From assembly GCF_014642855.1 (NCBI RefSeq), contig NZ_BMJB01000001.1, forward strand, positions 2,604,001-2,668,000: DNA of 64,000 nucleotides. Reading direction: 5' to 3'. Shown here piece after piece: positions 29,082 to 36,362 of this stretch. A model generated the notes under the pieces. It had not been told where the DNA came from and did not search any database. It was given only the letters and a program-made list of their open reading frames with translations. Made by a program: the position numbers and the translations under genes. Source of the stretch: Edaphobacter acidisoli (GTDB lineage Bacteria; Acidobacteriota; Terriglobia; Terriglobales; Acidobacteriaceae). Within the stretch, counting starts at the first letter, position 1, and every line of letters starts with the position of its first letter.

Positions 29082-29525
29082 ATGCCATCGGGTTTTAGTC
29101 TTTCCAATGCAGTTGAAGTTCTTCCGTGCCCGAACTGCAACGAGACAATAAACACGTCGATGCAACAATGTCCGTTCTGTTCCGTTCCAATCGACCATGC
29201 CGCTGCAGAAGCCTCCGCTGCCGAAACCAGTAAAATCAGCCGGGCATGCAGCGACGCCAGCTATCTCAGGATCATGCTGGGTATCCTGATACCTTTTGGA
29301 GTCCTGATCTTTTTCCCCTTCCTGGGGCTTGCTGGTCTTATAGGCTTTGTCTTCATCAAATATGCGGTTCCCATTATGGCCATACGCTGGTGGATTAAGT
29401 ATGGGCGCATCAAGACGGCCGATACTGACCTGAGTAAGGCTCGGAAAACAACCATCTGGGTAAGCGCAATCTCACTCCTGGTGCTCCTCTTTGTACGTGT
29501 CACCGTCTTTGGGTTGCGGCTTTGA
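29082..29525 (+). CDS. Zinc-ribbon membrane protein of unknown function
   Basis: This 147-residue protein starts with a double-Cys ribbon, CPNCN at about residue 16 and CPFC at about 31, which should bind one zinc ion. It is followed by a polar linker and three hydrophobic segments (about 63-82, 83-105 and 124-143). I do not recognise a family. Such ribbon plus membrane proteins often sense or recruit partners at the inner membrane. AGAGG eight bases before the ATG supports the start, but it lies in a hairpin. The gene has its own direction unit between msrA and dnaB. Confidence 0.75.
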   Translation: MPSGFSLSNAVEVLPCPNCNETINTSMQQCPFCSVPIDHAAAEASAAETSKISRACSDASYLRIMLGILIPFGVLIFFPFLGLAGLIGFVFIKYAVPIMAIRWWIKYGRIKTADTDLSKARKTTIWVSAISLLVLLFVRVTVFGLRL

Positions 29526-29592
29526 TCAGACGAGACTACCTCAGGCATAAATGGACACGCTCGCGCGTTCTTTTGCGGTGACATAGGCGAAC

Positions 29593-29628
29593 AGCAGGTC
29601 CTCCTGTTGCGCGGAAGGATGACAACTG
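29593..29628 (+). repeat. Palindromic repeat family 1
   Basis: It reads AGCAGGTCCTCC, a short stem and GCGGAAGGATGACAAC. The same outer blocks occur at 33983, 38280 and 49345, and inverted at 2234. Confidence 0.8.
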
Positions 29629-29672
29629 GTTTGGAGATGCGGGAGGAAAAGCGGTTCGAGCTTCGCTCGAAT

Positions 29673-29713
29673 GTCCCAATCATGACGCGATAAAACTGCG
29701 CCATGGGGCACCC
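29673..29713 (+). repeat. Palindromic repeat family 2, degenerate copy
   Basis: The outer blocks (GTCCCAATCATGACGCGAT and GCGCCATGGGGCACCC) match the copies at 34044 and 40881, with changes in the centre. Confidence 0.55.
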
Positions 29714-29778
29714 GCATCTGTGTCCATTTTGCTTCGCGTGCTGCTCGTATCCTTTTGACTTGTAAAGCTTTGGTCCGG

Positions 29779-29805
29779 TAATCCACAACGTTAACCTTAT
29801 CCGCA
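29779..29805 (+). promoter_or_regulatory. Two DnaA-box-like sites before dnaB
   Basis: TAATCCACA (29779-29787) and TTATCCGCA (29797-29805) each differ by one base from TTATCCACA. They are in the same direction, 18 bases apart from start to start, and end 30 bases before the dnaB start codon. Binding is inferred. Confidence 0.4.
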
Positions 29806-29834
29806 GGGCGGTTTGGGACTACGCTAAATAAGCG

Positions 29835-31220
29835 ATGGCTACCTTTCCACATCTGGTTGGCAAAGAAGATGAGCGGCCTGCGTCGGTCCATGCGGAGACG
29901 ACGATTCTGGGCGCGATGCTGGTTGAGCCGGTGGCGATTGTCGATGCGACGATGCTGCTGGTGGCTGATGACTTTTCGCTGGATTCGCACCGCAGAATTT
30001 ATGCGGCGATGGTGCATCTGGCCGAGGCTGGGCACGCGGTCGATATTGTTACGGTCGGCGAGGAGTTGCGGCGGCGCAAGGAATTGGATTCGATTGGCGG
30101 ATTGCCTTATCTGGCTTCGCTGAGCGAAGGGTTGCCGCGGAAACTGAGCATTGAGAGCTACGTGCGCATTGTGCGCGACAAGAGCCTGATGCGGCAGTTG
30201 ATGACGGTGTGCGACATGGGCATGGTGGACGCCGCGGACCAGAGCCAGCAGGCGCTTGACGTGCTGAACAATGTGAGCCAGCGGCTGGTGGAGATTTCGG
30301 AGCACGCGGTGACGGGCGGGTTCTCTGACATTGGCGCGATTGTGAAGGACTCGTTTGGGTCGATTGATGCGCTGTATGAGCAGGGGCGCGAGGTGACGGG
30401 GCTGGCGACGCACTATATCGACTTTGACAGAATGACGAGCGGGTTGCAGGAGTCGGAGCTGATTATTATTGCCGCGCGGCCTTCGATGGGCAAGACGGCC
30501 TGGGCGATCAACATTGCTGAAAATGCTGCGGTGAAGGGCGGCAGTACGGTGGCGGTGTTTTCGCTGGAGATGTCGAAGGCAAGTTTGCTGAGGAGAATGC
30601 TGGCTTCACAGGCGGAGGTGAACTCGAAGGCGATTCAGACGGGCATGTTGATGAAGGATGACAGGCAGAAACTGATTCGTGGGCTTGAGAAGCTGATGGA
30701 GGCGAAGATCTTTATCGATGACACGCCTGGGATAACTCTCGCCGAGATGCGTGCGAAGGCTCGGCGCTTGAAACAGCAGCAGGGGCGGCTGGATTTGATT
30801 GTGATTGACTATCTGCAACTGATGACGGGCTCGATGGCGGCGAACCAGCGGACGTTTGAGAACAGGACGCAGGAGGTGTCGGCTATTTCGCGTGGGCTGA
30901 AGGCGCTGGCGAAGGAGATGAAGGTGCCGGTGGTTGCGCTCTCGCAGCTTTCGCGTGCGAGCGAGCAGCGGGGCGGCGACAAGAAGCCAATGCTGAGCGA
31001 TCTGCGCGAGTCGGGCTCGATTGAGCAGGATGCCGACGTGGTGTGCTTCATTCACCGTGAGGAGTATTACGATCGCGAGAATGAAGATCTGAAGGGCAAG
31101 GCGGAGATCATTATCGCCAAGCAGAGAAATGGGCCGACGGGGAGCGTTCCGATGGCGTATCTGGCGGACTATACGCGGTTTGAGAACCTGCAGCCGGGTG
31201 GGGATTCGGGCGGGTACTGA
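29835..31220 (+). CDS. dnaB: Replicative DNA helicase DnaB
   Basis: DnaB is the hexameric helicase that unwinds DNA at the replication fork. The 461-residue protein has the N-terminal domain that binds primase (about 1-130) and the RecA-like C-terminal domain with Walker A ARPSMGKT at residues 214-221. LIVIDYLQLM (Walker B) and the LSQLSRASEQRGGDKKP region with DLRESGSIEQDAD follow, as in the family. There is no intein. The length is normal. The gene is single and preceded by repeats and DnaA-box-like sites. Confidence 0.97.
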   Translation: MATFPHLVGKEDERPASVHAETTILGAMLVEPVAIVDATMLLVADDFSLDSHRRIYAAMVHLAEAGHAVDIVTVGEELRRRKELDSIGGLPYLASLSEGLPRKLSIESYVRIVRDKSLMRQLMTVCDMGMVDAADQSQQALDVLNNVSQRLVEISEHAVTGGFSDIGAIVKDSFGSIDALYEQGREVTGLATHYIDFDRMTSGLQESELIIIAARPSMGKTAWAINIAENAAVKGGSTVAVFSLEMSKASLLRRMLASQAEVNSKAIQTGMLMKDDRQKLIRGLEKLMEAKIFIDDTPGITLAEMRAKARRLKQQQGRLDLIVIDYLQLMTGSMAANQRTFENRTQEVSAISRGLKALAKEMKVPVVALSQLSRASEQRGGDKKPMLSDLRESGSIEQDADVVCFIHREEYYDRENEDLKGKAEIIIAKQRNGPTGSVPMAYLADYTRFENLQPGGDSGGY

Positions 31221-31358
31221 GCGGCGATCGGCCGCGCGGATTTAGCGGGTGAGATTGCCTGGAGAGGACGGGAATCTGGTCTGTCCAATCGCAATGTGCG
31301 AGAGCTCGTGTTGAGGGTTTTGGTTCGCCTCCGCTTCGCCAAAAATTGATGAAGGCTA

Positions 31359-31376
31359 CTGACAGGATGCTGTCAG
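31359..31376. promoter_or_regulatory. Palindrome CTGACAG-GATG-CTGTCAG, likely operator of the WYL regulator
   Basis: The two 7-bp arms are perfect inverted repeats. The site is about 55 bases before the VOC gene start, and the WYL regulator gene follows the VOC gene. YafY-type WYL proteins typically control neighbouring genes, so this is the best operator candidate. The link is inferred. Confidence 0.5.
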
Positions 31377-31429
31377 CAGGGGTTGGCTATTCTCGTTTTG
31401 TATACGACGACAGAATGGAGGAACTGGCC

Positions 31430-31822
31430 ATGACCCACAAGAGCAATAAGACCGCAAAGCGGCAGAGCGCGATCAACTGGTTCGAGATTCCCTGCGCTGA
31501 CCTGGACCGCGCAACGAGTTTTTATGAGACGCTGCTGGATACGAAGCTGGCGCGCGATGCGATGGAAGGCGGCGCGATCTTCGACCACACGGATGAACAT
31601 GGCATTGGCGGGACGCTGGTGAAGAGAACGTTTTTGAAACCCGGCACGCAGGGAGCGATGGTTTATCTGAACTGCAATGGCAGGCTGGATGAGGTGCTGG
31701 GGCGTGTGCGCGAGGCCGGTGGACTGGTGTTGCAGCCGAAGACGGCGGTGCCGGGCGGGCATGGACACTTTGCGTGTCTGCGCGATTCGGAAGGCAACCA
31801 CATTGGTCTGCATTCCTACTAA
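31430..31822 (+). CDS. VOC family protein (glyoxalase-like), upstream of a WYL regulator
   Basis: This 130-residue cytoplasmic protein of the vicinal oxygen chelate superfamily has the pattern NWFEIPCADLDRATSFYETLL at the N-terminus and GHFACLRDSEGNHIGLHS at the end. The frame opens 28 codons earlier, but GGAGG eight bases before ATG 31430 sets the start. It is followed after nine bases by a WYL-domain regulator, and the palindrome at 31359 precedes it. This pairing suggests a small regulated unit that responds to a stress signal or small molecule. The substrate is unknown, and it is not close to the VOC protein at 25403. Confidence 0.85.
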   Translation: MTHKSNKTAKRQSAINWFEIPCADLDRATSFYETLLDTKLARDAMEGGAIFDHTDEHGIGGTLVKRTFLKPGTQGAMVYLNCNGRLDEVLGRVREAGGLVLQPKTAVPGGHGHFACLRDSEGNHIGLHSY

Positions 31823-31831
31823 GATCGACTC

Positions 31832-32530
31832 ATGCGACGAGCCGATCGACTATTCAGGATCGTCCAGTTTCTGCGCTCGGGCCGGTTGCTGACGGCGCAG
31901 AAGCTGGCGGAGAAGCTGGAAGTTTCGCAGCGCACGATCTATCGCGACGTGCAGGACCTGCAGGCTTCGGGTATGCCGATTGAAGGCGAAGCCGGTGTTG
32001 GCTACACGCTGAGGCGCGATGAGGACCTTCCACCACTGATGTTTACACGCGAAGAACTGACGGCGCTGGTGCTGGGTGCGAGGCTGGTGCGGGCGTGGGG
32101 CGGTGCGGAGAATGTTGCCGCAGCGAACCAGGCTTTGCAGCGGATTGAGGCGGTGCTGCCGGCGGAGCTGCGGAATGACTTCGACTCGATTCTGCTGTAT
32201 GCGCCGGGGTTTCGCATGACGAAGCTGCTGCGCGATCGGCTGGATATGCTGCATGCAGCGTGCAAGACGCAGCGGGTGGTGCGGTTTGGATATGTGAAGG
32301 AAGACGGCACGGCGAGCGAGCGCGATGTGCGTCCGCTGCTGCTGGCTTTCTGGAGCGGCGCGTGGACGCTGGCGGCGTGGTGCGAGCTGCGCGAAGATTT
32401 CCGCACGTTTCGCATGGACCGGATGCAGGAGGTTGCGGTGCTGGAGCGGACGTTTGTGCCGAAGCGCGGGCAGCGGATTGAGGATTATCTGAAGATGCTT
32501 CCGGCACAGGACCGGCATTTGTTTGGGTGA
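31832..32530 (+). CDS. WYL-domain transcriptional regulator (YafY type)
   Basis: This 232-residue DNA-binding protein has an N-terminal HTH (HTH_11 type, about residues 3-55; AQKLAEKLEVSQRTIYRDVQDL) and a WYL domain (about 135-210) that senses a ligand or nucleic acid. RVVRFGYVKEDG and the WSGAWTLAAWCELREDFRTFRMDRM block are typical of the YafY group. The gene starts nine bases after the VOC gene and is probably cotranscribed with it. Autoregulation at the palindrome at 31359 is likely. No clear RBS is seen, which fits coupling to the upstream gene. Confidence 0.9.
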   Translation: MRRADRLFRIVQFLRSGRLLTAQKLAEKLEVSQRTIYRDVQDLQASGMPIEGEAGVGYTLRRDEDLPPLMFTREELTALVLGARLVRAWGGAENVAAANQALQRIEAVLPAELRNDFDSILLYAPGFRMTKLLRDRLDMLHAACKTQRVVRFGYVKEDGTASERDVRPLLLAFWSGAWTLAAWCELREDFRTFRMDRMQEVAVLERTFVPKRGQRIEDYLKMLPAQDRHLFG

Positions 32531-32558
32531 GGCCCGCTGGCGGATGGGTGACTGTAAC

Positions 32559-32600
32559 TGTATACGAGGCTTGCCTTTTCGGGCGCAGCCTGTATACAGG
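32559..32600. repeat. Inverted repeat with two TGTATAC arms
   Basis: GTATAC plus GGCT on the left pairs with AGCC plus GTATAC on the right, around a GC-rich inner stem. The right arm is part of a perfect 12-bp palindrome, CCTGTATACAGG (32589-32600). It lies 30-70 bases after the WYL gene. It could be a hairpin or a site for a dimeric regulator. Confidence 0.5.
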
Positions 32601-32790
32601 CGATGACACCGGAGCGGGTGGCGGGAAGCACAACTTACTGATTTCAAAATGACCTACGGGGCAGCGGGAAATGGCTCGCTGTTTGCTTGAAAGCAAAGAG
32701 CCGGGTATCGAGAGCCGCTGTGCGCCGCTGGCAGGTGTCTGCCGCTGGAACGCGCTGGAGGCGAAGACTCTCGCCCGTCAGGAGAGCTAT

Positions 32791-33873
32791 ATGTTCCATC
32801 GCCCAGGTGTTTCGGGACTCTTGCTTCTCTCAGTTGCTGCTTTTCTTGTAGGGTGCTCTAACCCCAGGGGGTTGGACACCATTAGCGTTTCGCCGACGGC
32901 ACAGGCGCTGGCGGTGGGCCAGACGGTGCAGATTGCTGCGGTCGGGACGTATGGCAATGCGAGCCATCCGTCGACGCAGAACCTGTCGAGCGGAGTGAGC
33001 TGGACTTCGAGCACGCCGGCTGTTGCAACCGTGAGCTCTTCCGGGCTGGTGACGGCTGTGGGTGGCGGCTCGACGACGATTACGGCCAATGCGGATGCAT
33101 TTAACGGGCCGGTGAGCGCCAGTGCGATCATCACCGTTTCGGGGGGCGTCAACGGAGGCGGAACCAATGCGGGTGGAAACCTATTGTCGCTCACGCTGAT
33201 TCCCAGCGCGGTCACGGTGGGCAATCTTCAGGACACGGGACAGTTTCTGGCGATTGGGACCTTCTCGACAGCGCCAACGGTTCGTGACCTGACAAACTCG
33301 ACGATGCTGACCTGGATCTCTTCTGCGCCCAGTGTCTTCCCAATCAGTAACAATGACCCGAACAATACGGGAGGAAATCCGGGAGCGACCGCCGGGGTTG
33401 TTACTGCGTATGGAAGCGGCAACGCGACGATTATTGCCAAGGCGACGAACAGCGATGGAACCATTCAGACGGCGACGGCGACGTTCAACTGCCCTCTGGT
33501 TCTGCCGAATCCGCCACAGACTCCTGGCTCTTGCTATCCGGGATCGCAGGCACCGTCGCTGCTGGCGACGATCACTGTTTATAACGAAGGGCTGAATACG
33601 ACGAATTGGCTGGTGACTGCACCCTCGGCTACAGGAACGCCGAACGTGCTTCATTGCGGGCCCGGCTCGGTTGGCGCCAACCTGGGAGGATCGGTTTGCA
33701 CGGCGACGTATCCAGTTGGCGCGACCGTGACTCTGACTGCGCCCAACACCGGAGCCAAATTCGGAGGATGGTCTTATAACTGTGGCAACACAGGGACGAT
33801 TACTCAGGCTGGGCCGAATACATGCACGGTTACGTTGACGACGAACGATACTGTGGGGGCGATCTTCAACTGA
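32791..33873 (+). CDS. Bacterial Ig-like (Big_2) domain lipoprotein
   Basis: This 360-residue cell-surface protein has a hydrophobic leader and a lipobox-like VGC near residue 22. It has at least two bacterial Ig-like domains of the Big_2 type: the first (about 30-118) with VSPTAQALAVGQTVQIAAVGTY and ATVSSSGLVTAVGGGSTTITA, and the second (about 132-230) of similar design. The C-terminal part (about 280-360) has the repeat-like TYPVGATVTLTAPNTGAKFGGW found in adhesive or Cys-rich surface domains. Such proteins bind other cells or polymers. The start has AGGAG six bases upstream. A strong terminator follows. Confidence 0.85.
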   Translation: MFHRPGVSGLLLLSVAAFLVGCSNPRGLDTISVSPTAQALAVGQTVQIAAVGTYGNASHPSTQNLSSGVSWTSSTPAVATVSSSGLVTAVGGGSTTITANADAFNGPVSASAIITVSGGVNGGGTNAGGNLLSLTLIPSAVTVGNLQDTGQFLAIGTFSTAPTVRDLTNSTMLTWISSAPSVFPISNNDPNNTGGNPGATAGVVTAYGSGNATIIAKATNSDGTIQTATATFNCPLVLPNPPQTPGSCYPGSQAPSLLATITVYNEGLNTTNWLVTAPSATGTPNVLHCGPGSVGANLGGSVCTATYPVGATVTLTAPNTGAKFGGWSYNCGNTGTITQAGPNTCTVTLTTNDTVGAIFN

Positions 33874-33896
33874 GAAATCGACGCGACTATTTCAGA

Positions 33897-33922
33897 GAAG
33901 GCCGCTCCGGGCGGCCTTCTTT
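33897..33922 (+). terminator. Rho-independent terminator of the Ig-like lipoprotein gene
   Basis: The perfect 9-bp stem GAAGGCCGC/GCGGCCTTC with a 5-base loop is followed by TTTGTT, 24 bases after the stop codon. Confidence 0.9.
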
Positions 33923-33982
33923 GTTCGCTTTCCACCAGGTCGATCGACCTCCAGGGGCAGATTGGCAACCGCCGCCAACAAC

Positions 33983-34019
33983 AGCAGGTCCTCCCGCTCT
34001 CGCGGAAGGATGACAACTA
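33983..34019 (+). repeat. Palindromic repeat family 1
   Basis: AGCAGGTCCTCCCGC, a TCT loop, and GCGGAAGGATGACAACTA. The stem is CCGC/GCGG and is extended by CTCC/GGAAGG. Confidence 0.85.
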
Positions 34020-34043
34020 AAAAGCGGCTGGGGAGTGGATACG

Positions 34044-34084
34044 ATCCCACCCATGCGCATGAAGCCGCGCATGGATGGGCACCC
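34044..34084 (+). repeat. Palindromic repeat family 2
   Basis: It reads ATCCCACCCATGCGCATG, AAGCC and GCGCATGGATGGGCACCC, so the outer thirds form an inverted repeat (CCCATGCGC with GCGCATGGATGGG). Other copies are at 29673 and 40881. Confidence 0.8.
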
Positions 34085-34150
34085 GGGCTTTGGTGGCACG
34101 TGAGGGGAAAGCAGATTCCTCCGCTGCGCTGCGGAATGGAAATGCGAAAA

Positions 34151-34234
34151 GCAACTGCAGAGGCAACTACAAAGACAACTACAAAAGCAACCGCAAAAAC
34201 AACTGCAGAGGCAACTGCAAAGGCAAGGGCAGAT
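34151..34234. repeat. Tandem repeat, seven 12-bp units
   Basis: The unit is close to GCAACTGCAAAG, with one to three changes in most units. The phases are 34151, 34163, 34175, 34187, 34199, 34211 and 34223. The last base is next to the ABC permease stop codon. A shorter related tract lies at about 2180-2217 in the opposite direction. Confidence 0.9.
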
Positions 34235-34235
34235 G

Positions 34236-35348
34236 CTACAGGGTGCGCTTGAAGAGTGGGGTGGCGATGAGGAGTGAGCCGACGCCGAAGAGCATCAGGA
34301 AGGTGATGTCGGGCCAGATGGCGGTGAAGCCTCCATCTTTAAGGAGGATGGATTTGAAGCCGTGGACTGCGTAGGTGAATGGGTCTACGACTGCAATGGC
34401 GCGGAGCCACTTGGGGAAGCCTGTGATGGGTGAGATGGCTCCGCTGGGGAAGAAGAGCAGCGTGTTGAGCACGCCGAACATGGCGCGCGGGACGAGTGGG
34501 TCTTCGACACGCACCATCATCAGGAACATCATGCCGTTGAAGGCGATGGAGATGGCGACGATCAACAGCGAGAGCTGTATAAGCGCCATGGGATGAAAGA
34601 TGACTCCTATGCCGGAGAGCAGCGTGCCGATAAGGGTGAGGCTGATGCCGGAGAGGATGGCCTTGAGCGCACCCGCGATGTTGAGGCCGAGGACGAGTTC
34701 GAGCCGCGTGATGGGCGTGACGAGGTAGCCTTCGTGCACGCCGCGGGCTTTGTCGTCGATGTACAACATGCCGCCGCCGATCATGACGGCGACGTACATG
34801 GCGAGCGCGATGGAGCCGGAGAGCAGGTACTTCATGTACTCGACGTAGGGGTAGAGCTCGACGATCTTGAGCGTGATCTGCTGGACGACATAGGGCTGGA
34901 TGACGGGCGCGTTGAGGGCGTCGACGAGCGACTGCATCTCGGCTTCGAGCGCGGAGCTCATGACCTGGTCGGTGTTGTCGACGACGAGGCCGATGGAGGG
35001 TGAGTCTCCGGCGAGGACGCGGCGCGAGTACTGTGCGGGGATGATGACGGCGCCGTCGATTTTGCCGGTGCGGACGTCTTCGCGCGCCTGCTGCTCGTTG
35101 TCATACGGAACGGTGGTGAAGGTGCGGATGTTGACGGCGATGGCGTTGAAGTCTTCCTTGATCTTGAGCGCCTGGGAGCCGTGGTCGTAGTCGACGACGC
35201 CCATGCGGGCGTTGCGGATCTTGCCGCCGAAGGCGTTGCCGAGGATGACGAGCTGTACGAGAGGCAGCGTCATCGAGACCATCATCAGCGCAGGGGAACG
35301 GAAGAACTTGCGCATCTCGCGTTCGACGATTGCAAACATTCGTTGCAT
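34236..35348 (-). CDS. ABC-2 type transporter permease
   Basis: This 370-residue inner membrane protein is the permease of a drug or lipid exporter. It has one N-terminal membrane segment (about 20-40), a large extracytoplasmic domain (about 45-175) and five membrane segments in the second half, the layout of ABC2_membrane_3 permeases such as YbhR/YbhS. It is the last gene of a four-gene operon (tetR, hlyD, ATPase, permease) and begins nine bases after the ATPase stop. Its strongly C-ending codons match the minus-strand neighbours. Substrate inferred only as a hydrophobic drug or lipid. Confidence 0.92.
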   Translation of the reverse strand: MQRMFAIVEREMRKFFRSPALMMVSMTLPLVQLVILGNAFGGKIRNARMGVVDYDHGSQALKIKEDFNAIAVNIRTFTTVPYDNEQQAREDVRTGKIDGAVIIPAQYSRRVLAGDSPSIGLVVDNTDQVMSSALEAEMQSLVDALNAPVIQPYVVQQITLKIVELYPYVEYMKYLLSGSIALAMYVAVMIGGGMLYIDDKARGVHEGYLVTPITRLELVLGLNIAGALKAILSGISLTLIGTLLSGIGVIFHPMALIQLSLLIVAISIAFNGMMFLMMVRVEDPLVPRAMFGVLNTLLFFPSGAISPITGFPKWLRAIAVVDPFTYAVHGFKSILLKDGGFTAIWPDITFLMLFGVGSLLIATPLFKRTL

Positions 35349-35357
35349 GGCGGACTC

Positions 35358-36362
35358 CTACGGTTGCATTCCGGGGCGCGGGGGCATGATGAAGCCGGCT
35401 GCTTTGACTTGTTCGTCGCGCAACTGGCGGCCGGTGTAGTGGACGAAGACGTCGTCGAGTGTGGTGTTCTGCACGTTGAGGGACTTCAGGGTTTCGTTCT
35501 GCGCGGTGGCCATCTCGACGAGTTGCGTGGTGGTGAGTGAGCCGTTGGAGGTGAGGACGCGGTACATGCCTGCCGACTGCGATTCGACCGAGGTGACGCC
35601 GGCGAGGCGTTCGAGGCGCTCGGGCCACGCAGGCGAATCTTTTGTGAACTGGACTTCGACAACGTTGTTACCGGGGACGCTGGCTTTGAGCGCCATGGGC
35701 GTGTCGAGCGCGACGAGCTTGCCGTGATCGACGATGGCGATGCGGTCGCAGAGGCGGTCGGCCTCGTCCATGTAGTGGGTGGTAATGAGCATGGTGAGGT
35801 GCCGCTGCTCTTTGAGGTTGTTGAGCATCTCCCAGACGGCGACGCGGGAGACGGGATCAAGGCCGGTGGTGGGTTCGTCGAGGAAGAAGATGCGTGGGTT
35901 GTGGACGAGGCCGCGGGCGATTTCGAGGCGGCGGCGCATGCCTCCGGAGAGGGTTTTGGTTTGGGCGTCGCGCCACTTGGTGAGGTCGACGGCTTCGAGC
36001 AGCTCGTCGATGTTGCGGTTGCGCGTGGCTTTGGGGACCTCGTAGAGCTTGGCGTAGATGGTGAGGTTTTCTTCGACGGTGAGGTCGATGTCGCTGGTGA
36101 GCGCCTGCGGAATGACGCCGATGAGGCGGCGCACGGCGTCGGAGTCTTTCATGACGTCGTGACCGGCGATGAGGGCTTTGCCGGCCGTGACGGGGATGAG
36201 CGTCGTCATCATGCGGATGAGCGTGGATTTGCCTGCGCCGTTGGGGCCGAGCAGACCGAAGATCTCGCCTTCGGCTACGTCGAAGGTGATGCCTTTGACG
36301 GCTTCGAAGTCGCCGTAGCGCTTGATGATGTTCTGGACCGCGATGGCTGGGACTGCACTCAT
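35358..36362 (-). CDS. ABC transporter ATP-binding protein
   Basis: This 334-residue cytoplasmic ATPase powers the adjacent permease. Walker A GPNGAGKST is at residues about 38-46, the signature LSGGMRRRLEIARGL at about 138-152, and Walker B RIFFLDEPTTGLD at about 158-170. The C-terminal 80 residues form the regulatory extension common in DrrA/CcmA-type exporters. Its ATG overlaps the hlyD stop by four bases. It belongs with the membrane fusion protein in the periplasm and the permease. Confidence 0.96.
   Translation of the reverse strand: MSAVPAIAVQNIIKRYGDFEAVKGITFDVAEGEIFGLLGPNGAGKSTLIRMMTTLIPVTAGKALIAGHDVMKDSDAVRRLIGVIPQALTSDIDLTVEENLTIYAKLYEVPKATRNRNIDELLEAVDLTKWRDAQTKTLSGGMRRRLEIARGLVHNPRIFFLDEPTTGLDPVSRVAVWEMLNNLKEQRHLTMLITTHYMDEADRLCDRIAIVDHGKLVALDTPMALKASVPGNNVVEVQFTKDSPAWPERLERLAGVTSVESQSAGMYRVLTSNGSLTTTQLVEMATAQNETLKSLNVQNTTLDDVFVHYTGRQLRDEQVKAAGFIMPPRPGMQP

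Larger units (their letters stand above)
29526..29834. other. 309-bp intergenic region upstream of dnaB
   Basis: No gene is supported. It holds one copy of each short palindromic repeat family (29593-29628 and 29673-29713) and two near-consensus DnaA boxes (29779-29805). The dnaB start codon has no clear RBS. Confidence 0.65.
33874..34235. other. 362-bp intergenic region made largely of repeats
   Basis: Between two converging genes lie a terminator, family 1 and family 2 palindromes, a further palindrome (about 34111-34140) and a 12-bp tandem repeat that reaches almost to the stop codon of the ABC permease. No gene is seen. Confidence 0.8.

Noticed and set aside
32671..32790. Cyclic-di-GMP-type riboswitch before the Ig-like lipoprotein
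   Set aside because: A GCAAAG block and hairpins exist, but the defining GEMM elements do not line up.
34151..34234. CRISPR array
   Set aside because: The units are contiguous 12-mers with no spacers.
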